Source: JAAFIP01 sp043718065
GTDB lineage: Bacteria; Pseudomonadota; Gammaproteobacteria; Burkholderiales; Burkholderiaceae_C
Reading direction: 5' to 3'
DNA length: 23,432 nucleotides
Assembly (NCBI GenBank): GCA_043718065.1
Contig: JAYSWJ010000219.1
Coordinates: forward strand, 1-23,432
Position 1 is the stretch's first letter. Each line of letters starts with the position of its first letter. The notes under the pieces were generated by a model. That model was not told the DNA's origin. It saw only the letters and a program-made list of their open reading frames with translations, and made no database searches. This document shows positions 6,888-14,223 of the stretch, in pieces. A program made the position numbers and the translations under genes.

Positions 6888-7556
6888 ATGCAAAACACCC
6901 CTACTTCTACTCTCGCTTCCGTCATTTTGGCCGTCTGCACGGCGGCGCTAGCGCTGTCTGGCAGTGCCGTTTGGGCTGAAAAGGCCGACCGCAATAAGCC
7001 CATGAACGCCGAAGCCGATACCTTGCGCTACGACGACTTAAAACAAACCAGCGTTTTCACAGGCAATGTTGTCATTACCAAAGGCACCATCGTCATTCGC
7101 GGAGCGCAAGTAGATATACGCCTAGACCCCGAGGGGTTCCAGTTTGGCACGGCGGTAGAAAAATCGCCTAAGCGGGCATTTTTTAGACAAAAGCGCGATG
7201 TGGAGCGTGGCGCGACAGAGGAATGGATTGAAGGCGAGGCCGAAACTATTGTGTACGACGGCAAGGCCGACACCGTCACCTTCAGCAAAAACGCCATATT
7301 GCGCCGCTACAAAGGCGCCACCGTCAGCGACGAAACACAAGGCAACCAAATTGTGTACGACAACACCACCGACGTGTTTAACGTGATCGGTGGGCTAGCC
7401 AACGCAACTGCTGCCAACCCCACGGGTCGCGTGCGCACGATGATCAGCCCCAAACAAACTACCAACACGCCCGCAGCACCTGCCGCACCCACGTCCTCTG
7501 CCACGCCACCAGCCAAGCTGCGCTCCGCGCCCAGCCTAGGGGGAGAGCCTAAGTGA
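6888..7556 (+). CDS. lptA: Lipopolysaccharide transport periplasmic protein LptA
   Basis: LptA forms the periplasmic bridge that carries LPS from the inner-membrane LptBFGC machine to LptDE in the outer membrane. From ATG 6888 it has 222 residues. The signal peptide runs to about A30 (SGSAVWA, then EKAD). The OstA/LptA beta-jellyroll domain follows, with the typical NAEADTLRYDDLKQTSVFTG and GNVVITKGTIVIRGAQVDI patterns. The tail from about 190 is Pro/Ala/Thr-rich and probably disordered. An earlier in-frame start at 6828 would spoil the signal peptide. Its stop overlaps the lptB start (GTGA), so the two are translationally coupled. No lptC or kdsC lies upstream; purC is the neighbour instead. 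Confidence 0.92.
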   Translation: MQNTPTSTLASVILAVCTAALALSGSAVWAEKADRNKPMNAEADTLRYDDLKQTSVFTGNVVITKGTIVIRGAQVDIRLDPEGFQFGTAVEKSPKRAFFRQKRDVERGATEEWIEGEAETIVYDGKADTVTFSKNAILRRYKGATVSDETQGNQIVYDNTTDVFNVIGGLANATAANPTGRVRTMISPKQTTNTPAAPAAPTSSATPPAKLRSAPSLGGEPK

Positions 7557-8368
7557 ACGCCGATACCGCCACGCAAATGCAGGCTGTTGCGCAAGCCGAG
7601 CATCCAGAGCGCGCGGATGGAGCGGGCCTGCGCCGGCTTACCGCGCAAGGCCTGCAAAAAGCCTACGGCGCTCGCAAGGTGGTCAAAGACGTTTCGCTGT
7701 CGGTCGCGCAGGGCGAAGTGGTGGGTTTGCTGGGGCCTAACGGTGCCGGTAAAACCACCTCGTTTTACATGATCGTTGGCTTGGTGCGGGCTGATGCGGG
7801 CATTATCACTATCAATGGCGAACGTGTTGAACGCTTGCCTATCCATCGCCGCTCGCGTTTGGGCTTGTCTTATTTGCCGCAAGAGGCGTCTATTTTTCGC
7901 AAGCTGACGGTAGCTGAGAATGTGCGCGCCGTGCTAGAGCTGCAGCGTGACGATGCAGGCAAAGAGCTGTCTAAAACCGAGATTGAACACCGCTTGCAAG
8001 GTTTGCTCAAAGACCTGCGGGTTGAGCACCTGCACGACTCGCCCGCACCTGCTTTGTCGGGCGGTGAACGCAGGCGTGTAGAAATCGCCCGCGCGCTGGC
8101 CACTGGCCCGCAGTTTATTTTGCTAGACGAGCCGTTTGCGGGCATCGACCCGATTGCAGTAATTGAAATCCAGCGCATCATCAGTTATTTAAAATCACGC
8201 GGCATTGGCGTACTGATTACTGACCATAACGTGCGCGAAACGCTGGGCATTTGCGACCACGCCTTTATCATCAGCGATGGCCACGTATTAGCGCAAGGCA
8301 CACCCCAAGAGATAGTCGACAACGCCGATGTCAGGCGCGTCTATTTGGGTGAGCACTTCCGCATGTAA
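7553..8368 (+). CDS. lptB: LPS export ABC transporter ATP-binding protein LptB
   Basis: LptB is the cytoplasmic ATPase that powers LPS extraction by LptFGC. It has 271 residues with a GTG start overlapping the lptA stop by 4 nt. All ABC motifs are visible: Walker A GPNGAGKTT, Q-loop YLPQEASIF, signature LSGGERRRVEIARAL, Walker B FILLDEPFAGIDP, and H-loop TDHNV. The C-terminus ends VRRVYLGEHFRM, typical of LptB. It carries about 25 extra residues at the N-terminus compared with E. coli LptB (241 residues), before the conserved LTAQGLQKAYGARKVVKDV. It forms the usual lptA-lptB-rpoN cluster with the next gene. Confidence 0.95.
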   Translation: MNADTATQMQAVAQAEHPERADGAGLRRLTAQGLQKAYGARKVVKDVSLSVAQGEVVGLLGPNGAGKTTSFYMIVGLVRADAGIITINGERVERLPIHRRSRLGLSYLPQEASIFRKLTVAENVRAVLELQRDDAGKELSKTEIEHRLQGLLKDLRVEHLHDSPAPALSGGERRRVEIARALATGPQFILLDEPFAGIDPIAVIEIQRIISYLKSRGIGVLITDHNVRETLGICDHAFIISDGHVLAQGTPQEIVDNADVRRVYLGEHFRM

Positions 8369-8402
8369 TCTAGATGGTTCGTACGTTTTTCAGTCTACAG
8401 CC

Positions 8403-10025
8403 ATGAAGCAAGGTTTAAGTCTAGGCGCGTCGCAGCATCTGGCGCTCACACCGCAGTTGCAGCAGTCAATTCGTCTGCTGCAGTTATCTACCATGGAGCT
8501 GTCGCAAGAGATCGAGCAAATGCTGCAAGACAACCCTTTCTTAGAACAAGAAAGTAGCGAGCAGGGCTACGAAGAAGCGCTGCAAGCCGAGCGCGCTACG
8601 CAAGAACAGGCTAACGCGCAAAGCGAGGCCTTGGCAGATGCATACGCCGATCTGGGTGCAGACAGCTACGCTGATACCGCCCTGCAAGCCGAGGCCGATT
8701 TTTCTAAATCACCAACCTCAACCATCCAAGACACCGCGCCATCTAACGACACGGGCACCACAGACGCCACCCCAGAGCAAAACATTACCGACGACTGGGA
8801 AGGCGAGGGCAGCTACGACGTAGCGCCCGACGATGCTGAGTGGGGCAACGATGCACCATCTAGGTCTGCTGCGTCAAACGACGGGCAGGAGATAGACGCT
8901 GTCACGCTCAGCGCAGAGCATGTGAGTTTGTATGTGTTTTTGCACCGCCAGGCAGCGGTGCTGCGGCTGCAAGACGAAGACCGTGCAGCGTTGATGTTTT
9001 TGATTGAATCGTTAACCGATGATGGCTATTTAGAAGACGACTTTGAATCCTTAGCCGAAGGCTTGGGGGCCTCCACGCTAGAAGATATTGAAGAGCTAGT
9101 GCAGCGCTTTACCATGGCTTTAAAGCTATTGCACCATATGCAGCCCGAAGGGGTAGGCGCACGTAACTTGGCCGAATGTTTAAGCCTGCAGTTGCGTGCC
9201 TTGCCGCTGCACACACCCGCACGCAGCGCAGCGCTTGCGGTGTGCGCGCAAGCGACTGATTTGCTGGCACGGCGCGATGTGAAGCGTTTAGTCACTTTGT
9301 GCGGCTTGTCGGCTGATGACGTCAAAGAGGCTATTGCACTGATCGTGCGCCTAGACCCCAAGCCCGGCCGCCAGTTTGCTGATGTGGAGCGCAATATCAT
9401 CACGCCGGACGTTATCGTCACCGCAGCAGGGCGCGGCAGTGCGGCCAAGTTCAGGGTGCAGCTCAATACGGCGGTGATGCCACGTTTGAGAGTGCACGAC
9501 ATTTACGCGCAAGCGCTTAAAACGGGTAAAAGCGGCAGCCATGCCAACCTGCAAGGGCGCTTGCAAGAGGCCCGCTGGTTTATTAAAAATATCCAGCAGC
9601 GCTTTGACACGATTTTGCGAGTGAGTAATGCGATTGTCGAGAGGCAGCGAAATTTTTTCACGCACGGCGCACTGGCTATGCGCCCGCTGGTGCTGCGCGA
9701 AATTGCCGATGAGCTGGGCCTGCATGAGTCCACTATCAGCCGCGTTACCACCGCTAAATACATGTCTACGCCCTACGGCACGTTTGAGCTGAAATACTTT
9801 TTTGGCTCGGGCCTGAACACTGAGACTGGTGGCAATGCGTCCAGCACTGCAGTGCGCGCCTTGATTGCGCAGTTTATTGCTGCAGAAGACCGCAAAAAAC
9901 CACTGTCTGATAATGCCATTGCCGACATGCTGAAAGAACAAGGCATCGAGTGCGCGCGCCGCACCGTCGCCAAATACCGCGAAGCCTTGCGCATCGCACC
10001 GACCAATTTACGTAAAACGCTTTAG
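8403..10025 (+). CDS. rpoN: RNA polymerase sigma-54 factor
   Basis: RpoN is the alternative sigma factor that recognises -24/-12 promoters and needs AAA+ activators. From ATG 8403 it has 540 residues. Region I is Gln/Leu-rich (LALTPQLQQSIRLLQLSTMEL, given here as a motif around 12-33). An acidic, variable region II spans about 50-170 (for example TDDWEGEGSYDVAPDDAEWG). The core-binding domain follows, then the helix-turn-helix LREIADELGLHESTISRVT, and the invariant RpoN box ARRTVAKYRE at about 518-527. The start 25 codons downstream of the first in-frame start is chosen because it matches the conserved MKQGLSL beginning. It lies 34 nt after lptB. The gene usually found after rpoN, hpf, is absent; an rRNA methyltransferase gene follows. 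Confidence 0.95.
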   Translation: MKQGLSLGASQHLALTPQLQQSIRLLQLSTMELSQEIEQMLQDNPFLEQESSEQGYEEALQAERATQEQANAQSEALADAYADLGADSYADTALQAEADFSKSPTSTIQDTAPSNDTGTTDATPEQNITDDWEGEGSYDVAPDDAEWGNDAPSRSAASNDGQEIDAVTLSAEHVSLYVFLHRQAAVLRLQDEDRAALMFLIESLTDDGYLEDDFESLAEGLGASTLEDIEELVQRFTMALKLLHHMQPEGVGARNLAECLSLQLRALPLHTPARSAALAVCAQATDLLARRDVKRLVTLCGLSADDVKEAIALIVRLDPKPGRQFADVERNIITPDVIVTAAGRGSAAKFRVQLNTAVMPRLRVHDIYAQALKTGKSGSHANLQGRLQEARWFIKNIQQRFDTILRVSNAIVERQRNFFTHGALAMRPLVLREIADELGLHESTISRVTTAKYMSTPYGTFELKYFFGSGLNTETGGNASSTAVRALIAQFIAAEDRKKPLSDNAIADMLKEQGIECARRTVAKYREALRIAPTNLRKTL

Positions 10026-10079
10026 CGTACCAGCTAAAGTGTATTGGAGGTTTGCAAGGCAAGCCTCAAGAAAGTTTCT

Positions 10080-11327
10080 ATGTCCATGAACCATCTTCAA
10101 CTTTTTCTACCCTGCGCAGGCGGCGTAGAAGAACTGCTAGGCCACGAGGTGCATGCTATCACCAAGCAGCCCGTCAGCGTGCTGCGCGGCGGCGTGACGC
10201 TAGAAGGCTCTTGGCGCGACGTGATGCAGCTGAACCTATGGAGCCGCTTGGCCGTGCGCGTGATGGTGCAACTGCAGCATCGCCCGTACCGCAACGAGAA
10301 AGATTTGTACGACGCCGCCAGCGATGTAGCGTGGGAGCTGTGGTTTACCAATAAAAACACTTTCAAAATCGACATGACGTCGCAGCACAGCCCGCTGAAG
10401 AGTTTGAACTTTGCAGCGTTGACGATCAAAGACGCCGTGGCCGACCGCTTTCGTAACAAGTCTGGCGCGCGGCCCGATGTAGACACGCACTGGCCCCATG
10501 TACGCATCCATGCGCATCTGAACACCGACACCGTCACACTGTATATCGACACCAGTGGCGAACCGTTGTTTAAACGCGGCTGGCGGCTAGACAAAGGCGA
10601 TGCACCTTTGAAAGAAACTTTGGCCGCCGCCATGCTGGCCACCAGTGGCTGGCAGCCGGACCAACCGTTGTACGACCCTTGTTGCGGTAGCGGCACTATC
10701 GCCATAGAAGCAGCGCAAATAGCGCTGAACATTGCACCCGGCTTGCTGCGAGAATTTGCATTTGAGCGGTACCTGCCGTTTCAAAGGCATGTGTGGGAAC
10801 CTATCAAGCAGCAGGCAGCAGATGCTGGGCTGCCAGGGCCGGCTAACGAAGCTGAGATCACCATCTTTGGCAGCGATGTAGCCCACCGCATGGTAGATTT
10901 TGCACAACGTAATGCCGAGCGCGCAGGCGTAGCCCATGCCGTGCAACTGCGCGGCGGCGACGCACTGCAACGCATGCCGCCGTGCGCAGCCAGCGCCGAT
11001 GTGAAACCCGTGATGATGATTAACCCGCCGTACGGCGAACGTATTGATGTAGCAGGCGTGTCGGCCAAGCAAGGCCCTGATGCCGATGATTTTTTTGTGC
11101 AATTAGCCACCCATTGGAAAACGCACTTTGATGGCTGGACTGCATGGATCTTAGCGCCAGATATGAAACTACCGGGCCGTATGCGCCTAAAAGAATCACG
11201 CCGTGTGCCGATGTGGAACGGTCCGATTGAATGCCGGTTGTTCAAATTTGACGTGCAAGGCCGCAGGCCACCGACCGACAAAGATGTGCCACCGGTCAAG
11301 TCAGTTGCACAAGGCGACGCTGCGTGA
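10080..11327 (+). CDS. THUMP-domain class I SAM-dependent rRNA methyltransferase (RlmL N-domain type)
   Basis: This is a predicted guanine-N2 methyltransferase acting on 23S rRNA, related to the N-terminal half of E. coli RlmL (m2G2445) and to YpsC/RlmL short forms. It has 415 residues from ATG 10080. The N-terminus (FLPCAGGVEELLGHEV) and a THUMP RNA-binding domain occupy about residues 1-165, followed by GEPLFKRGWRL. The Rossmann methyltransferase domain has SAM motif I DPCCGSGTIAIEAA and catalytic motif IV NPPYGERI. A GGAGG at 10046-10050 is about 30 nt from this ATG, too far to be its ribosome binding site. A TTG at 10044 would make a longer form. Its stop codon overlaps the next gene by 4 nt (GTGA). 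The exact target base is not shown by the sequence. Confidence 0.88.
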   Translation: MSMNHLQLFLPCAGGVEELLGHEVHAITKQPVSVLRGGVTLEGSWRDVMQLNLWSRLAVRVMVQLQHRPYRNEKDLYDAASDVAWELWFTNKNTFKIDMTSQHSPLKSLNFAALTIKDAVADRFRNKSGARPDVDTHWPHVRIHAHLNTDTVTLYIDTSGEPLFKRGWRLDKGDAPLKETLAAAMLATSGWQPDQPLYDPCCGSGTIAIEAAQIALNIAPGLLREFAFERYLPFQRHVWEPIKQQAADAGLPGPANEAEITIFGSDVAHRMVDFAQRNAERAGVAHAVQLRGGDALQRMPPCAASADVKPVMMINPPYGERIDVAGVSAKQGPDADDFFVQLATHWKTHFDGWTAWILAPDMKLPGRMRLKESRRVPMWNGPIECRLFKFDVQGRRPPTDKDVPPVKSVAQGDAA

Positions 11328-11740
11328 GCGTGCGTGCGCTGGTGCTAGACACCAATATTGTTTTAGACTTATTTATATTTAGCGATCCGCGTTGCGATGC
11401 GCTTAAGCTGGCGTTACGCGAGGCACGTTTGCAATGGTTCAGCACGCAAGTGATGCGCGATGAGCTAGAGCGCGTGCTGGCCTACACCCATCTGCAACCG
11501 CGTATGGCGTTCTACCAAGTGACTGCAGCGCAGGTGCTGGCGCAGTTTGATGCGGGTGCGCAGCTGGTAGCCACTGCGCCTCGTGCTGTGTATGTGTGCA
11601 AAGACGAAGACGATCAAAAGTTTATTGATCTCGCAGTGCAGCACTGCGCTATTTTGGTGAGTAAAGACAAAGCTGTGTTGTGCATGCGCAAGCGCTTGGT
11701 AAATTTAGGGGTAGTAGTGAGCAGTCAATGGTCAGCGTAG
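11324..11740 (+). CDS. PIN-domain protein, putative ribonuclease (COG1569-like), no antitoxin
   Basis: It has 138 residues with a GTG start overlapping the methyltransferase stop by 4 nt, which implies coupled translation. The PIN-domain acidic residues are in place: D9 in LVLDTNIVLDL, E47 in MRDELERVL, D96/D97 in KDEDDQKFIDLA, and D115 in LVSKDKAVL. These would bind the Mg2+ ions of a single-strand RNase. Databases often label this family as a toxin-antitoxin toxin component. However, no antitoxin-like small gene lies on either side, and the coupling is to an rRNA methyltransferase. A role in RNA processing is therefore at least as likely. Downstream lies the second composite repeat. Confidence 0.85.
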   Translation: MSVRALVLDTNIVLDLFIFSDPRCDALKLALREARLQWFSTQVMRDELERVLAYTHLQPRMAFYQVTAAQVLAQFDAGAQLVATAPRAVYVCKDEDDQKFIDLAVQHCAILVSKDKAVLCMRKRLVNLGVVVSSQWSA

Positions 11741-11791
11741 TTGATGCATATAGCCATGCCCTTTTGCTTCAGCGGAGCGTTATTTGGTTGG

Positions 11792-11884
11792 TTTGCGCAA
11801 TGGAGAGTTGGTTACTTTCTTAGCGTACGCACCGGGGAGTTGGTTGCTCGGTTAGCGTACGCGCCGGAGAGCTGGACTCGAGCC
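11792..11884. repeat. Degenerate tandem repeat, ~31-32 bp unit, three copies
   Basis: Three successive units share the pattern gcg-acgc-ccgg-gagttgg-t-ctt-ggtta. They begin near 11795 (gcgcaatggagagttggtt), 11823 (gcgtacgcaccggggagttg) and 11855 (gcgtacgcgccggagagctg). The last unit runs into block A of the composite repeat. Copy 1 shows one comparable extra unit at about 5282-5310. This may be where the composite element grew by slippage. Confidence 0.5.
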
Positions 11885-12018
11885 GGGCATCTCGCTGCAA
11901 AAATACGTCGAAAACACGCGCGAACTGAGGCTTTTGATTCGCTGGCTTGAACAACGCGCGCCTTTCTGCGTATTTTTCATCGAGACGGACCCGACTCGTC
12001 ACATTGTTCTTTGCTTGG
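11855..12018. repeat. Composite repeat copy 2, block A (foldback)
   Basis: It matches 5311-5474 without gaps (about 151 of 164 positions). The foldback is 11875-12000, with the same imperfect long stem and a loop near 11923-11954, where most of the differences between copies occur (for example ctggcttgaa here, ttaggaatgt in copy 1). It lies just after the PIN gene, in the same orientation as copy 1. Confidence 0.85.
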
Positions 12019-12092
12019 GTTGAACAGCCCGCGCTTCGGAAAGATTTACCCAGTGACTGCCCGTAGTTTCGTCACAGAGTTGTCGGCGACCA

Positions 12093-12242
12093 CCGGTAGC
12101 GCGCAATCATCGTCGCAAGTGAGATAGCGTATGCCGACCGCCCGATTTTTGGGTCACTCCAGTAGGTGGGCGGTTGGCATACGCTATCTCACCACCCAGA
12201 GACTAAACTGATACGACACGATGACCAACAACATCAGCCAAG
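12093..12242. repeat. Composite repeat copy 2, block B (74-nt hairpin and flanks)
   Basis: Hairpin arms are at 12119-12143 and 12168-12192, with a 24-nt loop. One position is a G-U pair on the plus strand. Against copy 1 the arms agree at 48 of 50 positions but the loop at only 12 of 24, although the loop length is the same. The right flank cacccagagacta and then cgacacgatgaccaacaa is shared. It lies between two convergent genes. Confidence 0.85.
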
Positions 12243-12364
12243 CAGTGATGCAGCGCAACTTTCTCCGTCGCTGCAGTTCACGATCTCAGAATTTAAATCT
12301 TCAAACACAAGCCCATTCACGTGAAGCCTATCGAAACGTTTGTTCGATACTCAAAGTTGTTCGA

Positions 12365-14041
12365 TCATCTCTTATCACGCAACTCACGGCGCAAAATTTT
12401 CCCTACAGGTGTTTTAGGCAAATCAGTGCGAAACTCAATCACCTTGGGTTGTTTGTAGCCCGTTAAATTCGCGCGGCAATAGTCGCGCACTTGCGCTTCA
12501 GTCAGCGTGAGGTCTTTCTTTACGATCACTAGTTTCACAGCTTCGCCGGTTTTCTCATCGGTTACACCCACCACCGCACATTCCATTACACCGGGTAGTT
12601 GCGCCACCACGTCTTCTACTTCGTTGGGGTAGACGTTAAAGCCGCTCACTAGCACCATGTCTTTCTTGCGGTCTACTATTTTGAAATAACCGCGCTGGTC
12701 CATGATGCCGATGTCGCCCGATTTAAAGTAGCCTTCAGGTGTCATTACCTTGGCCGTCTCGTCTGGGCGCTGCCAATAGCCCGCCATTACCTGCGGGCCT
12801 TTGATGGCGATTTCGCCGGGCTGGCCTAGTGGTACCTCGTTGCCGTCATCGTCCAAACATTTCAGGTAGGTATTGGGCAAAGGCAGGCCGATGGCGCCGC
12901 TGTAGTCTGTGCTGTCTGTCGGGTTGCAGGTGGCCGATGGTGATGTCTCCGATAGCCCGTAGCCTTCGCAAATAGAGCAACCGGTCTTTTCTAGCCACAG
13001 CTTGGCCACAGCGCTTTGCACCGCCATACCGCCGCCGACTGAAATTTTTAAATGGCTCCAGTCCACTGTGTTGAAGTCTGGGTGGTTGGCTAAACCATTG
13101 AACAAAGTGTTCACTGCGGGGAAGCTATGAATTTTATGCTGTGCTAGCTCTTTCAATACAGCGGGCAGGTCGCGTGGGTTGGGAATCAAAATACCTTTGC
13201 CGCCTGTGCGCATGCCCAGCATCATGTTCACCGTGAACGCGAAAATATGGTACAGCGGCAGCGCAACGACGCTGACTTGTTGCTCGCCAGCGGCCATCTT
13301 GCGCATGGCAGGCTCGTTCCATGCTTCAGATTGCAACACGTTGGCGGTCACATTGCGGTGCAACAGCACGGCGCCTTTGCTCACGCCCGTGGTGCCGCCT
13401 GTGTACTGCAATACCGCGATGTCATCGGCTTTCAAGTCTGGTTTTTTTAAAGTACCGCTGGTGCCTCGGGCGATAGCATCATTAAAGCGCACTGCGCCCG
13501 GCAAGCTGTAGACGGGCACCATTTTTTTCACGTTGCGCGCCACGTAGTTAACCAACGCACCTTTGAGCAGGCCCAGCCTGTCACCCATGGCGGCTAGCAC
13601 CACATGTTTGACGCCGGTGTTTTTAATGCATTGCTCTAATGTCGTCGCAAAATTTTCGATAATCACAATGGCTTTGGTGCCAGAGTCTTTAAGCTGGTGC
13701 TCAAGCTCGCGTGGTGTGTACAGCGGGTTGACGTTGACCACTACAAAGCCCGCGCGCAAGATGGCTGCTACGGCAATCGGGTATTGGGGCACGTTGGGCA
13801 TCATGATGGCTACGCGGTCACCTTTAGCCAGGCCCAAGCTTTGCAAGTAAGTTGCCAAAGCAGTGCTCAGAGAGTCAGTCTGTGCAAACGTGGTGTCCTT
13901 GCCCATAAAGCTGTAGGCCACGCGCTGGGCGTATTTCTTAAAGCTCTCCTCCATCAGTCCTACAAGACAGCTGTACTGATTGACATCGATATCGGCAGGT
14001 ACGCCTTGCGGGTAAGACGATAGCCAAGGACGATTGCTCAT
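12365..14041 (-). CDS. fadD: Long-chain fatty acid-CoA ligase
   Basis: The enzyme activates fatty acids to acyl-CoA through an acyl-adenylate, feeding beta-oxidation or lipid synthesis at the inner face of the membrane. From ATG 14041 it has 558 residues, with a clear GGAG ribosome binding site about 8 nt upstream; the alternative start 11 codons earlier is less likely. The AMP-binding P-loop YTGGTTGVSKGAVL is at about 213-226, then GYGLSETSP, then the hinge and FACS-type segment GYFKIVDRKKDMVLVSGFN, and the C-terminal lysine motif PKTPVGKILRREL. These match FadD closely. It is transcribed alone, convergent with the PIN gene, and the pnt operon terminator lies upstream of it. Confidence 0.92.
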   Translation of the reverse strand: MSNRPWLSSYPQGVPADIDVNQYSCLVGLMEESFKKYAQRVAYSFMGKDTTFAQTDSLSTALATYLQSLGLAKGDRVAIMMPNVPQYPIAVAAILRAGFVVVNVNPLYTPRELEHQLKDSGTKAIVIIENFATTLEQCIKNTGVKHVVLAAMGDRLGLLKGALVNYVARNVKKMVPVYSLPGAVRFNDAIARGTSGTLKKPDLKADDIAVLQYTGGTTGVSKGAVLLHRNVTANVLQSEAWNEPAMRKMAAGEQQVSVVALPLYHIFAFTVNMMLGMRTGGKGILIPNPRDLPAVLKELAQHKIHSFPAVNTLFNGLANHPDFNTVDWSHLKISVGGGMAVQSAVAKLWLEKTGCSICEGYGLSETSPSATCNPTDSTDYSGAIGLPLPNTYLKCLDDDGNEVPLGQPGEIAIKGPQVMAGYWQRPDETAKVMTPEGYFKSGDIGIMDQRGYFKIVDRKKDMVLVSGFNVYPNEVEDVVAQLPGVMECAVVGVTDEKTGEAVKLVIVKKDLTLTEAQVRDYCRANLTGYKQPKVIEFRTDLPKTPVGKILRRELRDKR

Positions 14042-14160
14042 TATTTTTTCTCCAAACTGCGGCGTGTAAAACAACCCGCTATTTTGTCTCTAAGCGCTAG
14101 CTAGACGCATTAGGTTTTCCCTAGTGCAGCACTGCCTGGCGCTTGAATAGCCCGCACCAT

Positions 14161-14187
14161 AAAAAAGCCAACCGCTAGGGTTGGCTT
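14161..14187 (-). terminator. Intrinsic terminator of the pnt operon
   Basis: On the minus strand a 7-bp stem (GCCAACC / GGTTGGC) is followed directly by a run of six T's (AAAAAA at 14161-14166 on the plus strand). It lies about 40 nt after the pntB stop, in the right direction to end pnt transcription before fadD. Confidence 0.85.
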
Positions 14188-14223
14188 AACACTTACGCAA
14201 TGCACATGTGGTGCAAGATGTAT

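Larger units (their letters stand above)
11741..12364. other. Repeat-rich intergenic region, PIN gene / fadD (convergent)
   Basis: No gene is supported in these 624 bases. From left to right there are a ~31-bp degenerate tandem array (11792-11884), the composite element copy 2 (block A 11855-12018, block B 12093-12242), and a 7-bp-arm hairpin (TATCGAA/TTCGATA, 12329-12349) close to the 3' end of fadD. Open frames at 11741-11950, 11820-12002 (minus) and 12221-12466 follow repeat sequence and lack support. No T-tract terminator for either convergent gene is seen. Confidence 0.65.

Noticed and set aside
11324..11740. Toxin-antitoxin module
   Set aside because: Only the PIN gene is present; no antitoxin-like gene lies on either side, and it is coupled to a methyltransferase gene.
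11792..11884. CRISPR-like array
   Set aside because: The ~31-bp units are directly adjacent, degenerate, only three in number, with no spacers and no cas genes.
12221..12466. Plus-strand open frame starting MTNNISQA, with a similar short start at 5779 (MTNNTSQA)
   Set aside because: The shared start lies in the right flank of repeat block B. The frames diverge at once afterwards, one stops after 18 codons, and the other runs antisense into fadD.
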